DNA of 64,000 bases from Rhodobacteraceae bacterium UBA6213 (GCA_002421605.1 DISJ01000001.1:79009-143008); one strand, 5' to 3'; positions 1-9,058 are shown, counted from the first letter of the stretch. Made by a program: numbers and translations. Notes: generated from the letters alone by a model not told the origin.

Positions 1-295
1 CCAGATCGACCAGCGCCACCATATGTTCGGCACGGTTGAGCACCACCAGTCGCAACTTGGCAAGCGACACCAGCAACTGATCAGGCACGAAGGGCAGCGC
101 TAGCGTGCCCACCAGCCGGTCGTCGTTGGCATCGATCACCGCAATCTCGGGGGCGGACTCGTTGGCGATGAACACGTATTTATCAACAGCACCAAAGCGC
201 GCCGTGCCTGTAGCGGGTCCAAACTCGCGCCACAGTCCCCATGCCGCAAGCACCGCCAGCGCGACCGCCACCCCGATCCAAAGCATCCTTTGCAT
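1..295 (-). CDS. membrane-anchored beta-propeller protein, partial (3' end outside window)
   Basis: Only the first 98 residues are present because the gene runs off the left edge. The start at 295 is preceded by GGGGAGG six bases upstream. Residues about 4-19 form one hydrophobic segment (MLWIGVAVALAVLAAW), a signal anchor or uncleaved signal. The following YVFIANESAPEIAVIDAND stretch has the strand-turn pattern of a YVTN/NHL-type beta-propeller blade, and a second blade begins near residue 70. Such proteins are usually periplasmic. It lies on the same strand as the aldehyde dehydrogenase and acyl-CoA synthetase genes but is separated by about 450 bases, so it may have its own promoter. Substrate or partner cannot be told from the fragment. 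Confidence 0.6.
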   Translation of the reverse strand, partial: MQRMLWIGVAVALAVLAAWGLWREFGPATGTARFGAVDKYVFIANESAPEIAVIDANDDRLVGTLALPFVPDQLLVSLAKLRLVVLNRAEHMVALVDL

Positions 296-747
296 CTTCG
301 TCCTCCCCTGCCACACCGTTTGGTGCCTGAAAACGCCGCTTCAGACGAGCCGCCAAGGCCGCCATGCAGCACCCTGCCCGCCAGCAGGTCCGCGTCCGAC
401 CTATAGCTGATTATGCAACCGCCAGAACCCACCCTTGGCCCCGAGTCAATCACATACCGGTGAAAGGGCGGAGTTTTTTCTTGCCACATCAATTAGATAG
501 ATCATTGATGCAGGTTTTTCGCAGGCTGGGCACTGGGGTGAAAGTGCCAACAGGTTCCAAGGGTTGCAACGCACTACTACGCGGGCCGGGCAACGTAGCG
601 ACGGTCGAAAGGAAAGCTGGCGGGGCAATAGCCGCCGATCAGGTTGTGATCGAGGCACAGAGCAACTGATCTGATTTGGTCCGACAGGTCGCTGCTAAAT
701 TGTCGCTAATCTGGAAACACTTTGTGTCTCGTCCGCCACCCCGCGTG
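296..747. other. intergenic stretch without a supported gene
   Basis: This is the longest gap in the window. Short open frames exist on both strands but none has a convincing ribosome-binding site or recognisable product. The only visible structure is an inverted repeat, ATCAAT (488-493) and ATTGAT (504-509), ten bases apart. The same arms recur five bases apart at 873-889 of the 8-9 kb divergent region (8873-8889). The promoter of the leftward beta-propeller gene is expected here. Confidence 0.5.
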
Positions 748-2493
748 TCAGCCGCGCAGCGTCTCCAGCATCAGGCGCGGCAGTTTGCGCCAAGCGGGAT
801 AGGCCACGAAGTCGGACAGAAGCCGTCCGACTTGGCGTGCGCGGCGATGGGTGATGAACCATGGCGGCTTTGGCAGCACCGAAAACCCATTGCGTAGGGC
901 GCGCGGAAATGGTGCCCAAGGCGCCACGATCACGCTGCGCTCGGTAGCGTCAAGCATCAGGCAGTTATGCACCGCACCGATGCCCGATTGCACATCCTGC
1001 GGGCTGTGGCCCGGAAAGCCGCCCCACGGGGTTTGGGCCAGCAGAAAGCCGATCCCGGACCATCCGTTCACCGCTATACAGCCATAGTGCAACTGTGCGA
1101 GCAATTCATCAAACCGCGTCTGCCCGATGGCGCGGAGCGTGGCGGGGTGAATCAGGATATTGGCCCCAAGCGTGCCGTGCAGCGAGGAATTGGCCCAGTC
1201 GATTGCCGCGCTGAGAAAGCGCGCAGCATCGTCGCCGGGCAGCCGTTTAATCGCCAGCACTGGCGCGAAGGCCTCGGTCGTTTGCAGCGCGGTCGCATCG
1301 TCAGCCGCGTCAAGATCTGCCAGCACCAGCGCAGGTGCCGCACCGCGCGCCAGCCGGGTTGCCGAGGCCCCGGCCGATTGCGCAAACGCCCGCATGCGCG
1401 CCTCGGCCCCCGGATACCAGATCGGGCGCGCACCCGATTTTGCCACCACCTCGCCTAGGGCGGCCAGTAGCGGCGCGGCGCCCGCCCAGCCTTCGGGCAG
1501 TATCAGCGTCTGACAGGCGATGCAGTTGAAGCCCGAGTTTTGCAGCTTTTGTGTGGCGATATGTTCGCTCTGAAAGGCGATGTCGGCCTTTGACCACGGC
1601 CCCGGCACCACGATTGTGGGGCAGACCGCGCCAAGCTCGCTGGTCACAGAGCGCGGGTTCTGGCGCCGCCCGGCGGCCTTGTTTGCAGCCCCTTCGGCCC
1701 CCGGCCCCCAGACGATGGCATCATATGTGGCACCCGCCCCGGTGATGTGGATGGTTTCCACCAGCGGATGCGTTGTCAGCCACGCGCCGTCGCGCTCATC
1801 GCCTTCTAGAATACGCAGAACACTGCGGCGGGTAAGCGGCTCCATCGCCTCGGCCAGCACCGGGGCAAGATCGGCCAGCACCGGATTGAGCTTCAGCGCC
1901 ACCACCTGATGTTCGACCAGTAGCTTGTAAAGGCAGTCGAGCGGTGCGATCGAGGTGATGTTGCCTGCGCCCAGTACCAGCGCCAGCGCACCTTGCCGCG
2001 CCTCGGGTAGCGTGTCCCAGTTGACGGCGGCGTGGCTGGCAAGGTTTGCCTCGGTGACACCGGGCTGCATCCAGACCTCGGCCGAAATGCCGGAATACAG
2101 CACCCGGTCCCAGATATTGTGCGGCAGCACCCGCAATGCCAGCTGGCCGTTGAAAAGCCTGCGGCGGTGCAAGCCCTTCAGAAAGCTTTTGCCGGGCAGA
2201 TTGCGCAGGGTTTCGGCGTAACCATCATACGCGGTAAGCAGTGCCAGCGGACCAGAAAGCCACTCTTCACCTTCAAGTGCTGAGCCGGGCGGGATCTGCT
2301 TGATCCTCGATGCTACCTCGACCCAGCGCGCGGCAAGCGGCGGCACGGCGGCGCGCAGCTCTGCCAGCACCTCCAGCATCACCTCGGCGCTGCTTTGCGC
2401 CCAAGTGCGCCGAGCCGCAGCCAACTCGCCCAGCGCCGCCTCGTAGCCATCGCGCCCGATCAGTGCGCCGTCAGCCTTGCTTGCCACCTGCAT
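748..2493 (-). CDS. aldehyde dehydrogenase superfamily protein (long form)
   Basis: About 581 residues, longer than the usual 480-500 for NAD(P)-dependent aldehyde dehydrogenases. The core is recognisable: a cofactor-fold LGAGNITS region, a general-base Glu in SELG (about residue 286) and Cys324 in SGFNCIAC aligned with the catalytic cysteine. The C-terminal 100 residues and the N-terminal 90 residues are divergent. I placed the start at 2493 because GGTGG lies seven bases upstream; an ATG at 2508 is also in frame. The reading frame overlaps the 3' end of the acyl-CoA synthetase gene by 23 bases, implying translational coupling. It may oxidise a fatty aldehyde or reduce the acyl-CoA made by its partner; the sequence alone does not decide the direction. 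Confidence 0.8.
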   Translation of the reverse strand: MQVASKADGALIGRDGYEAALGELAAARRTWAQSSAEVMLEVLAELRAAVPPLAARWVEVASRIKQIPPGSALEGEEWLSGPLALLTAYDGYAETLRNLPGKSFLKGLHRRRLFNGQLALRVLPHNIWDRVLYSGISAEVWMQPGVTEANLASHAAVNWDTLPEARQGALALVLGAGNITSIAPLDCLYKLLVEHQVVALKLNPVLADLAPVLAEAMEPLTRRSVLRILEGDERDGAWLTTHPLVETIHITGAGATYDAIVWGPGAEGAANKAAGRRQNPRSVTSELGAVCPTIVVPGPWSKADIAFQSEHIATQKLQNSGFNCIACQTLILPEGWAGAAPLLAALGEVVAKSGARPIWYPGAEARMRAFAQSAGASATRLARGAAPALVLADLDAADDATALQTTEAFAPVLAIKRLPGDDAARFLSAAIDWANSSLHGTLGANILIHPATLRAIGQTRFDELLAQLHYGCIAVNGWSGIGFLLAQTPWGGFPGHSPQDVQSGIGAVHNCLMLDATERSVIVAPWAPFPRALRNGFSVLPKPPWFITHRRARQVGRLLSDFVAYPAWRKLPRLMLETLRG

Positions 2494-4138
2494 CGCTATC
2501 CACCCCATCCGCCGCTGCGAGCGGCATCAACACATCACCAAACTCTTCGCGCAGCTTGTTCTTGAGCACTTTGCCGGTGCCGCCCATCGGCAAGGATGCC
2601 ACGAACACTACTTTGTCGGGCACTTGCCAATGCGGCACCTTGCCTTCGTAAAAGGCGAGCACCTCCTCTTCGGTCAACTCGCTGTCTTGCAGTTTCTGCA
2701 CAATCACGACCGGGCGTTCATCCCATTTCGGGTGCCGCGCGGCGATTGCGGCGGCGTTGACCACCTGCGGGTGGCCGATGGCGATATTTTCTAGCTCGAC
2801 CGTCGAAATCCACTCGCCGCCGGACTTGATGATGTCTTTCGAGCGGTCGCGGATAATCATGTAGCCATCGGCATCGAGTGTCGCGACATCGCCGGTGTCA
2901 AACCAGCCATCGACCGTCAACGCGGTGTGACCGGCTTTGAAGTAGCTGTCCACAATCCAGTGGCCACGAATCTGCAACTCGCCCTGCACCTCCCCGTCAT
3001 TGGGCAGAACATGGCCCTGCGCATCGACGATGCGCAGCTCTACGCCAAACGGCGGACGGCCCTGCCCCAGCCGGATCTTTGCCTTTTCGTCGTCGCCAAG
3101 TGATTGATGTTTTTGCAATAACTGGTTCAACGTGCCGAGCGGGCTGGTTTCGGTCATGCCCCAGGCGTGGATCAGTTCGACCCCGTATTTGTCGCGGAAT
3201 GCAGCGATCATCGAGGGCGGCAGCGCCGAACCGCCAACCACCGTGCGCTTCAGGCTTGGCGCTTTTGAACCCGAGGCTTCCAGTGCAGCCAATAGCCCCA
3301 TCCAGATCGTCGGCACGCCCAGCGCCAGCGTCACCGCTTCGCCTTCGATCAACTTGACTAGGCTTGCACCATCCAACCCTGGCCCCGGCAGCACCAGTTT
3401 GCACCCGACCGTTGGGGCGATGTAGGGCACACCCCAAGCGTTGACATGGAACATCGGCACCACCGGCATCACCGTGTCGGCGGCGCGAAGTGCCAATCCG
3501 TCGGGCTGGTTGCCCCCCAGCGAATGCAGAACGGTCGAGCGGTGGGTATACAGCACGCCCTTGGGGTGGCCCGTGGTGCCCGAGGTGTAGCAAAGCGATG
3601 ACGGCGCGGTTTCGGCAAGTTCTGGCCAGCGATAGCTTGCATCGCCCGCCGCTATGAATTCGTCGTAAAACAGCAGTCCCGGCACCAATGCTGCGGCTTC
3701 TTCGTCGCGCGGACCCATCAGCACTACGGCGCGCAGGGTTTTCAGATGCGCGCCCAGTTTTGCGGCGATCGGCAAGAAGGTGCGGTCAATGAACAGCACC
3801 TGATCTTCTGCGTGGTTGATCACATAGACCAGCTGCTCGGGCGCAAGGCGTGGGTTGATCGTGTGGCACACCAGCCCCGCGCCAGCGACGCCGAAATATA
3901 TCTCGAGGTGGCGGCGGTTGTTCCACGCAATAGTGGCGCAGCGCTCGCCCTGATGCAAACCCATATCGGTCAACACCGACGCAAGGCGGCGTGCGTTGGC
4001 TGCAACCTCGCGCCAGTTAGAGCGTTCGATACCGCCCTCGGTGGCCACCGAGACAACTTCGGTCGCGCCATGATAACGGTTTGCGTGTTCGATCAATGCA
4101 CTAATCAGCAGCGGTTGCTGCATCATCCGTCCCAACAT
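2471..4138 (-). CDS. acyl-CoA synthetase (AMP-forming fatty-acid-CoA ligase)
   Basis: A 555-residue ANL-superfamily enzyme that would activate a carboxylic acid through an acyl-adenylate to its CoA thioester. The phosphate-binding motif YTSGTTGHPKG lies near residue 185, the adenine-binding WGMTE near 330, and the hinge and C-terminal motifs GWFDTGD and RSKDIIKSGGEWIS near 415-445. A C-terminal lysine for adenylation is present in MGGTGKVLKNKLREEF. Length and motifs match medium/long-chain ligases. It precedes and overlaps the long aldehyde dehydrogenase gene and follows a LysR gene by about 136 bases. The natural acid is not predictable. Confidence 0.9.
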   Translation of the reverse strand: MLGRMMQQPLLISALIEHANRYHGATEVVSVATEGGIERSNWREVAANARRLASVLTDMGLHQGERCATIAWNNRRHLEIYFGVAGAGLVCHTINPRLAPEQLVYVINHAEDQVLFIDRTFLPIAAKLGAHLKTLRAVVLMGPRDEEAAALVPGLLFYDEFIAAGDASYRWPELAETAPSSLCYTSGTTGHPKGVLYTHRSTVLHSLGGNQPDGLALRAADTVMPVVPMFHVNAWGVPYIAPTVGCKLVLPGPGLDGASLVKLIEGEAVTLALGVPTIWMGLLAALEASGSKAPSLKRTVVGGSALPPSMIAAFRDKYGVELIHAWGMTETSPLGTLNQLLQKHQSLGDDEKAKIRLGQGRPPFGVELRIVDAQGHVLPNDGEVQGELQIRGHWIVDSYFKAGHTALTVDGWFDTGDVATLDADGYMIIRDRSKDIIKSGGEWISTVELENIAIGHPQVVNAAAIAARHPKWDERPVVIVQKLQDSELTEEEVLAFYEGKVPHWQVPDKVVFVASLPMGGTGKVLKNKLREEFGDVLMPLAAADGVDSDAGGKQG

Positions 4139-4274
4139 TCAATATTCCTCCCCGGCGCGTTCGAAACCGCTGACGCCGGACTTGCGGCGCTAGCGCGAAT
4201 GTGGCGCGCGCGTCCTGGCGCGTCCATGGCGAAACCGCCCTTGCGCGGCGGTCGCGACGTAAGGTCAAATTCGC

Positions 4275-5213
4275 TCAGACCAGCACTGTTCGACAGCATC
4301 GCAGCAAAAGCCCGATGTAGCGGTTGCCGCCCAGAAACGCGGTATGTGCAAACCAGAGCTTCATCGGCTCTACCTCGTGCAGAACCAACATCCGCACCGC
4401 CGGATCGGCGGGATCGACGCTCCACTCGGGCACCACTCCATAGCCAAGCCCCGCTTCGATCAACCGCGTTACCGAGGTAGAGCCCGAAGCCGAGGTGGCG
4501 ATATGCGGCATGAAACCCATGCGCTGGTTCAGATAATCAAGCGCGCGCTGGCGCACCGCTTGCCCCGCCTCGTAGGTTACGAACGGTCGCTCGCGGAATG
4601 GCTGCAATGCTTCGCCAAGCGGTCTGTTGCCGGTCTCCGGCAAATCCCACGCGGCGGGCCAGACCAGCGCCAGTCTGTAAGAGCCAAGCATTTGCTGCGT
4701 AATCGCGGGGTGCGAAAAACTGCGCTCGCTAACCGCCGCATCCAGCGCACCATCCATCATCATCTTTTCCAGCGTGGTGTCACGTTCAAAGAACGCCAAT
4801 TCGATTTCTGGCGCCTCGCGGCGGAATTCGGCAAGGATACCGGGGAAAAAATGGTGAAACAGCGCCTGCGGCACGCCGACACGCAAAACCGAATGGACAT
4901 CGTGCAGCAGCACCGAAATCCGCGACAGGATGGTTTCCAGTTCATCGCCAAGCGAGGCGTGCAGCGCCCTGCCCTGCGGTGTCAGCGTGACCCTGCGCGA
5001 GCCCTTCTCGGCCTCGATCAGCCGCGCGCCATAAAGCTGTTCTAGCCTGCGCACATGGTTGGCGGCGGATTGATAGGAAATGTTCAACTCGCGCGAGGCC
5101 GCCGAGAACGAACCGGTGCGCGCAACCAGATGAAAGGTCTGCAACAGCGAGATATCGACCTTGGCAGCGCGCTCGCCCCCTTGCCCGCCGTTTTTGCCAA
5201 CGCGTTCTGCCAC
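4275..5213 (-). CDS. LysR-family transcriptional regulator
   Basis: The N-terminal winged helix-turn-helix is clear (LLQTFHLVARTGSFSAASRE, then LNISYQSAANHVRRLEQLYG). It is followed by an effector-binding domain beginning near VLRVGVPQALFHHFFPGILA. I chose the GTG at 5213. Upstream in-frame starts as far as 5390 would run into the neighbouring dehydrogenase gene and add a non-conserved tail. It sits between the transporter/saccharopine-dehydrogenase-like genes and the acyl-CoA synthetase on the same strand, so it probably controls one or both of these units, with the dyads at 8873-8930 as candidate operators. Effector unknown. Confidence 0.85.
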   Translation of the reverse strand: MAERVGKNGGQGGERAAKVDISLLQTFHLVARTGSFSAASRELNISYQSAANHVRRLEQLYGARLIEAEKGSRRVTLTPQGRALHASLGDELETILSRISVLLHDVHSVLRVGVPQALFHHFFPGILAEFRREAPEIELAFFERDTTLEKMMMDGALDAAVSERSFSHPAITQQMLGSYRLALVWPAAWDLPETGNRPLGEALQPFRERPFVTYEAGQAVRQRALDYLNQRMGFMPHIATSASGSTSVTRLIEAGLGYGVVPEWSVDPADPAVRMLVLHEVEPMKLWFAHTAFLGGNRYIGLLLRCCRTVLV

Positions 5214-5307
5214 TACCCCACCCCATATGTCATCGTGCAACGCCGCAATTCGTGCCCGCACAAATGACACGGCTTGCCCGCCGTTCTGGCACCACGCCCC
5301 CGACCCC

Positions 5308-6417
5308 TCAGGCCGGAAGTGCTGTCGTACGGGCGGGGTCGAGCGTGGCAAAGAAATGGCTTTGGCGCAAGCTTGCAGGGCCAATGTCACCCGGCGCGAT
5401 CAGCCCGGCGCGGGGCGGCGTGGCGGTGCAGATCAGATCGACCATCGCGCAGGTATGCGCTGCTGTGGCGGTGGCCGAGGCGCTTGCCGGTGCGCCCGCT
5501 TCATCGGGGGCCGCGCGCAGTTCCTGCCGGGTCCAGACCTCGGGCGCGCCGGGGCTTGCGCATTGGCGAATGGCAATCAGCACCCGATCATCGGCGGTTT
5601 CGGGCAGCGCCGTGGTCAACAGCGCGCGCAATTGGTAAAGGCGCGCAGAAAGCCCAAGATCGTCAAGCAAGAACTGCATGTAATCAAGATGCCCCGGATA
5701 CCGCAGGGTCTTGAACACCAGTGCCCCCACTTTGCCCGCGTGCCGGCGCGCCAGCGCATCAAGGCTGCCCGATGTCGCGAACGCCTCAAAGGTGGCGCCG
5801 CCAAGGGTCACGGTTTCTGCAAGGGTCAGCGGCGCAATTTCGGCCAGTTGCCCCTGCTCAACCACAAGGCAAGGGTTGGTATATTCATCCAATAACCCGT
5901 CGATGCCCCAGATATTGGCATAGCCAAGGCGATTTTCGCGCCTCGCGGGTAGCACGCCCACAAACACCGTGGTTTCGGATTTGGGCGCAGACTTGGCCAG
6001 AAGTTCGGCAGCCAGTGCCGTCACATAGCCCGGTGCCAGCCCGCAGCCCGGCGCCAGGCACAAGCTGCCCGCAATCCCCGCCAGCGCCGCTACTTGCGCA
6101 GCGCCCCCGGTATCTTCCAGAATATCGAGGTAATGACAGCCACATTCCAGCGCCGCGCGCGCTACCTCGGCAGGTGCCATCGTCGCGTCGGTCAGCACCA
6201 CGGCGCGCATACCATGCAGCAGCGTGTAAAGCTCGTCGCGCAGGCCAGCACCTCCGAACGGCACTGTTGCCAGCCCAGAGGCCGCTGCAAGCGCCAGCGC
6301 ATCGGCATCGCGCGAACTTAGCCGTGGTGCAAAACGCGCATCGGACGCCAGCATCCGCGCGATGCGCCGCCCCATCCGCCCGGCGCCCAGCACCAGAACC
6401 GGAATCTTGCCGCTCAT
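5308..6417 (-). CDS. saccharopine dehydrogenase-like NAD(P)-binding oxidoreductase
   Basis: A 369-residue protein opening with a Rossmann motif (VLVLGAGRMGRRIARMLA), a region resembling the saccharopine dehydrogenase N-terminal domain, and a middle motif CLAPGCGLAPGYVTALAAEL typical of the saccharopine/Lys9 C-terminal fold. True saccharopine dehydrogenases form or cleave the secondary amine between an amino acid and an oxo-acid. Nine bases separate it from the ATPase gene upstream, with GAGG seven bases before the ATG, so it belongs to the importer operon. This placement suggests it acts on the imported substrate or a product of it. Lysine metabolism proper is only one possibility, since the adjacent genes are not a known lysine pathway set. 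Confidence 0.78.
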   Translation of the reverse strand: MSGKIPVLVLGAGRMGRRIARMLASDARFAPRLSSRDADALALAAASGLATVPFGGAGLRDELYTLLHGMRAVVLTDATMAPAEVARAALECGCHYLDILEDTGGAAQVAALAGIAGSLCLAPGCGLAPGYVTALAAELLAKSAPKSETTVFVGVLPARRENRLGYANIWGIDGLLDEYTNPCLVVEQGQLAEIAPLTLAETVTLGGATFEAFATSGSLDALARRHAGKVGALVFKTLRYPGHLDYMQFLLDDLGLSARLYQLRALLTTALPETADDRVLIAIRQCASPGAPEVWTRQELRAAPDEAGAPASASATATAAHTCAMVDLICTATPPRAGLIAPGDIGPASLRQSHFFATLDPARTTALPA

Positions 6418-6426
6418 GCCCGCGCC

Positions 6427-7185
6427 TCAGGCGTGGAAACGCGCAAGAAATGCCCTGAGCCGCTCGGACTCGGGTTTGCGCAGAATATCCTCGGCGCTTC
6501 CTTGCTCGGCAATTCGTCCGCCTTCCATGAACAGCACACGGCTCGCCACATCGGCGGCAAAGCCCATCTCGTGGGTGACCAATACCATCGTCATGCCGGT
6601 ATCGGCAAGGCGGCGGATCACCGCCAGAACCTCGCCCACCAGTTCTGGGTCAAGTGCCGATGTCACCTCATCCAGCAGCAACACCTCGGGGCGCATTGCC
6701 AGCGCACGGGCAATCGCCACGCGTTGTTTCTGACCACCCGACAGATGCGCAGGATAGGCGCGCGCCTTGTCGGCCAGCCCGACCTGCCCCAGTAAATCCA
6801 TCGCCCGCGCCTCGACCTCGCCGCGCGGCTCGCCAAGCACCTTGATCGGACCGGCGGTCACGTTTGCAAGCACTGTAAGGTGCGGAAAGAGGTTGAAGTG
6901 CTGAAACACCATGCCAACTTTGCGGCGCAACTCGCCCGTACCGATTGCCTCGCCACGACCGCGAAACCGGGGGCTGACCTCGCGGCCCTTGAAGCGGATC
7001 GTGCCGCTGCTCGGCACCTCCATCATGTTAAGACAGCGGATCAGCGTCGATTTCCCCGACCCGGAGGGCCCGATCACCCCAAGCACTTCGCCCGGCATCA
7101 GGTCGAGGTCGATACCCCTGAGCACCTCGAGCTTGCCAAAGCTTTTGCCGAGGCCCGTTACCGAAATCACTGCGGAATTGGTCAT
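6427..7185 (-). CDS. polar amino-acid ABC transporter, ATP-binding protein
   Basis: Cytoplasmic ATPase of the GlnQ/HisP type. Walker A is GPSGSGKSTLIR, the Q-loop is in MVFQHFNLFPHLTV, the signature is LSGGQKQRVAIARAL and Walker B is LLLDEVTSALDPE, followed by an H-loop in LVTHEMGFA. The start at 7185 has AGGGGGCG just upstream and lies 14 bases after the permease stop. An ATG at 7227 would overlap the permease. It energises uptake with the permease and binding protein upstream. Confidence 0.93.
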   Translation of the reverse strand: MTNSAVISVTGLGKSFGKLEVLRGIDLDLMPGEVLGVIGPSGSGKSTLIRCLNMMEVPSSGTIRFKGREVSPRFRGRGEAIGTGELRRKVGMVFQHFNLFPHLTVLANVTAGPIKVLGEPRGEVEARAMDLLGQVGLADKARAYPAHLSGGQKQRVAIARALAMRPEVLLLDEVTSALDPELVGEVLAVIRRLADTGMTMVLVTHEMGFAADVASRVLFMEGGRIAEQGSAEDILRKPESERLRAFLARFHA

Positions 7186-7198
7186 TTCGCCCCCTGCA

Positions 7199-7864
7199 TC
7201 AGTCGCTGCGCCGCATGCGGCGCTCAAAATGGTCCGCCACCTGCGTCAGCGGGAACAGCATGGCAAAGTAAAGCACGGCGGCTAGGCTATAGGCTTCCAG
7301 CGGACGGTAGGTTTCAGATGTCACGACCGAAGTCATGTAGGTCAGTTCCGCAATCGAGATCGCGTAAAGCAGCGACGTGTTTTTAAGCTGGATCACCGAC
7401 TGATTGATGAAGGCGGGCAGCATGTTCTTGACCGCTTGCGGCAGGATGACGTAGCGCATTGATTGCAGCCCCGACATGCCGATTGCCGCCGATGCCTCGC
7501 GCTGGCCCTTGTCGATCGCCAGAATACCGCCACGGAAGATTTCGGCATAGAACGACCCGACATACAGCGACAGCGTCAGCAGCCCCGCCGTGGCGTTGGA
7601 AATGCTGATGCCCAACAGCATCGGCAGCGCGTAATAGGCCCAGAGAATCTGCACCAAAAGCGGCGTGCAACGAAACAACTCTTGATACGAGCGCGAGATC
7701 AGCCGCAACCACCAAAACCGCGAAATTCGCGCATAGCACGAGGCCGCCCCGACAACGACGCCAATTGCGATCGAGCCGACCGTATAAAGAAACGTGGTCC
7801 AGACCCCCCAAACCAGCAAGTCAAACGACTGCATGACCGTGTAGAAATCCCAGTGGTAGGTCAT
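7199..7864 (-). CDS. polar amino-acid ABC transporter, permease
   Basis: About 221 residues with several membrane segments and the family EAA-type loop (REASAAIGMSGLQSMRYVIL, then PQAVKNMLPAFINQ) that docks on the ATPase. This is the HisM/GlnP type. The start at 7864 is supported by AGGAG ten bases upstream; a longer frame to 7945 would run into the binding-protein gene. Only one permease gene is present, so the channel is expected to be a homodimer. A stem-loop lies between it and the upstream binding-protein gene. Confidence 0.92.
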   Translation of the reverse strand: MTYHWDFYTVMQSFDLLVWGVWTTFLYTVGSIAIGVVVGAASCYARISRFWWLRLISRSYQELFRCTPLLVQILWAYYALPMLLGISISNATAGLLTLSLYVGSFYAEIFRGGILAIDKGQREASAAIGMSGLQSMRYVILPQAVKNMLPAFINQSVIQLKNTSLLYAISIAELTYMTSVVTSETYRPLEAYSLAAVLYFAMLFPLTQVADHFERRMRRSD

Positions 7865-7899
7865 CGGGCAGTGCTCCTGCAGGCGCGGGGGTTGGAAAG

Positions 7900-7919
7900 G
7901 CGGGCCCCGAAAGGCCCGC
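7900..7919 (-). terminator. stem-loop between binding-protein and permease genes
   Basis: GCGGGCC (7900-7906) and GGCCCGC (7913-7919) form a 7-bp stem with a CCGAAA loop. There is no T-tract, so it is more likely an mRNA-stabilising or partial-termination element than a full terminator. It can leave the upstream binding-protein message more abundant than the permease/ATPase message, as is common for importer operons. Confidence 0.5.
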
Positions 7920-7928
7920 TGAGGTGAC

Positions 7929-8768
7929 TTAGCCGTTGATATCAAAGCCTAGCGGCAGATCTTCGAGCGTAATGCCAAAAGGCGCAAGCCCCATCAGGAT
8001 CCAGGTCTGGTTGTTGCCTACACGGCGGTTGTAGTCGGCCCATGCCGACACAAAGCTTTTCCAGACTTCGTCCGTGGCATAGTTCATGCCGATCACCGAG
8101 GGCGACGACAAGATCGGGGTGGGCACATAGACCGCACCGATGCCCGGGTTTTTCTTGCTCATCACCATCGAGTTGAACACCGTGTTGATGATCGCATCGG
8201 CTTTGCCGGTCTGCACCGCCAGTACCGCTTCGTCGCGGGTCTTGAAGCGCAGGATGTTGGCTTTTGGCAGATAGGCCTTGGTGATCTGGTCCTGCGACGA
8301 GCCGAGGTCCACCGCGATGGTGTATTTCGGGTCGTTCAGTTCCGCCCAACTCATCGCCGCAAGCTCGGGCTTTGGTGAGATGATCGTGAAAGCATTATAG
8401 TAGGTCGGGGCCGAAAAGTTGACCGCAAGCGCGCGGGTCGGCAGTGCCGTCAGCGCGAAGGCAAGGTCAACCTTGTCAGACTGCACATCGAGGATCGAGT
8501 TGGCCCAGCTCGACTCGACGACTTCAAGATCGACGCCAAGAACCTGCGCCATGTCCTTGCCCATTTCCACCACAAAGCCGCGCCATTCGCCGGTGCGCGG
8601 GTCTTTGCTGAAATAGGGGTCTTCGTTAAGAATGCCCGCAATGCGCAGCGTGCCGCGCGCGCGGATTTCATCGACTTTACTGGTCTGTGCCTGAGCGGCG
8701 GTGACAGCGGTGCTCATCGCCAAAGCGGCGGCGGCAACCCCTACCATCACACGTTTGAAAAAGGACAT
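7929..8768 (-). CDS. polar amino-acid ABC transporter, periplasmic substrate-binding protein
   Basis: 279 residues with a signal peptide (MSFFKRVMVGVAAAALAMST, cleavage near AQA-QTSK). The mature protein has family-3 solute-binding features, including the opening KVDEIRARGTLRIAGIL and GFVVEMGKDMAQVLGVDLEV. A Shine-Dalgarno GGGGAG lies eight bases before the ATG. It is the first gene of the leftward importer operon and is divergent from the flavin dehydrogenase operon, suggesting that both act on the same substrate. Ligand unknown; amino acids, imino acids or opines fit the family. Confidence 0.92.
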   Translation of the reverse strand: MSFFKRVMVGVAAAALAMSTAVTAAQAQTSKVDEIRARGTLRIAGILNEDPYFSKDPRTGEWRGFVVEMGKDMAQVLGVDLEVVESSWANSILDVQSDKVDLAFALTALPTRALAVNFSAPTYYNAFTIISPKPELAAMSWAELNDPKYTIAVDLGSSQDQITKAYLPKANILRFKTRDEAVLAVQTGKADAIINTVFNSMVMSKKNPGIGAVYVPTPILSSPSVIGMNYATDEVWKSFVSAWADYNRRVGNNQTWILMGLAPFGITLEDLPLGFDING

Positions 8769-8872
8769 CGGATACTCCCCGTGTTGCTGCGGCTGTTGCC
8801 GCGAAAACTCTGATGCGCCGACCTTCTGGTTTCGGGCCGGTTGCCATCAGACCACCCGCTTTCCGGCTTTCG

Positions 8873-8930
8873 ATCAATACAAGATTGATGGGGTAATATA
8901 CAATTCCCCTTATATCTCGAAGCATCGAGA
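8873..8930. promoter_or_regulatory. cluster of inverted repeats in divergent promoter region
   Basis: Between the binding-protein gene and the flavin dehydrogenase operon lie two perfect dyads, ATCAAT-N5-ATTGAT (8873-8889) and TCTCGA-N4-TCGAGA (8915-8930). A weaker GGGG...CCCC pair lies between them (8890-8909). The stretch is AT-rich compared with its surroundings and must hold both promoters. The dyads are candidate operators, perhaps for the LysR protein encoded at 4275-5213. Confidence 0.45.
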
Positions 8931-9058
8931 ACTAATTAAACCGGCAATACGATAGCATCTTGCAAAATTTGTTGTAACTCTGGTGCCGCATTTTGCATCG
9001 CGCAAGCCCTTTGGCGCGGCTAGCTTTGACCCAACGCAACCCTAGGGTGGAGTTTTTC

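Noticed and set aside
364..669. Short open frames on both strands in the first intergenic gap
   Set aside because: No Shine-Dalgarno, no family resemblance, and low-complexity Arg/Pro-rich translations.
5214..5390. Upstream starts that would lengthen the LysR protein by up to 59 residues
   Set aside because: They would overlap the saccharopine-dehydrogenase-like gene and place a non-conserved tail before the helix-turn-helix.
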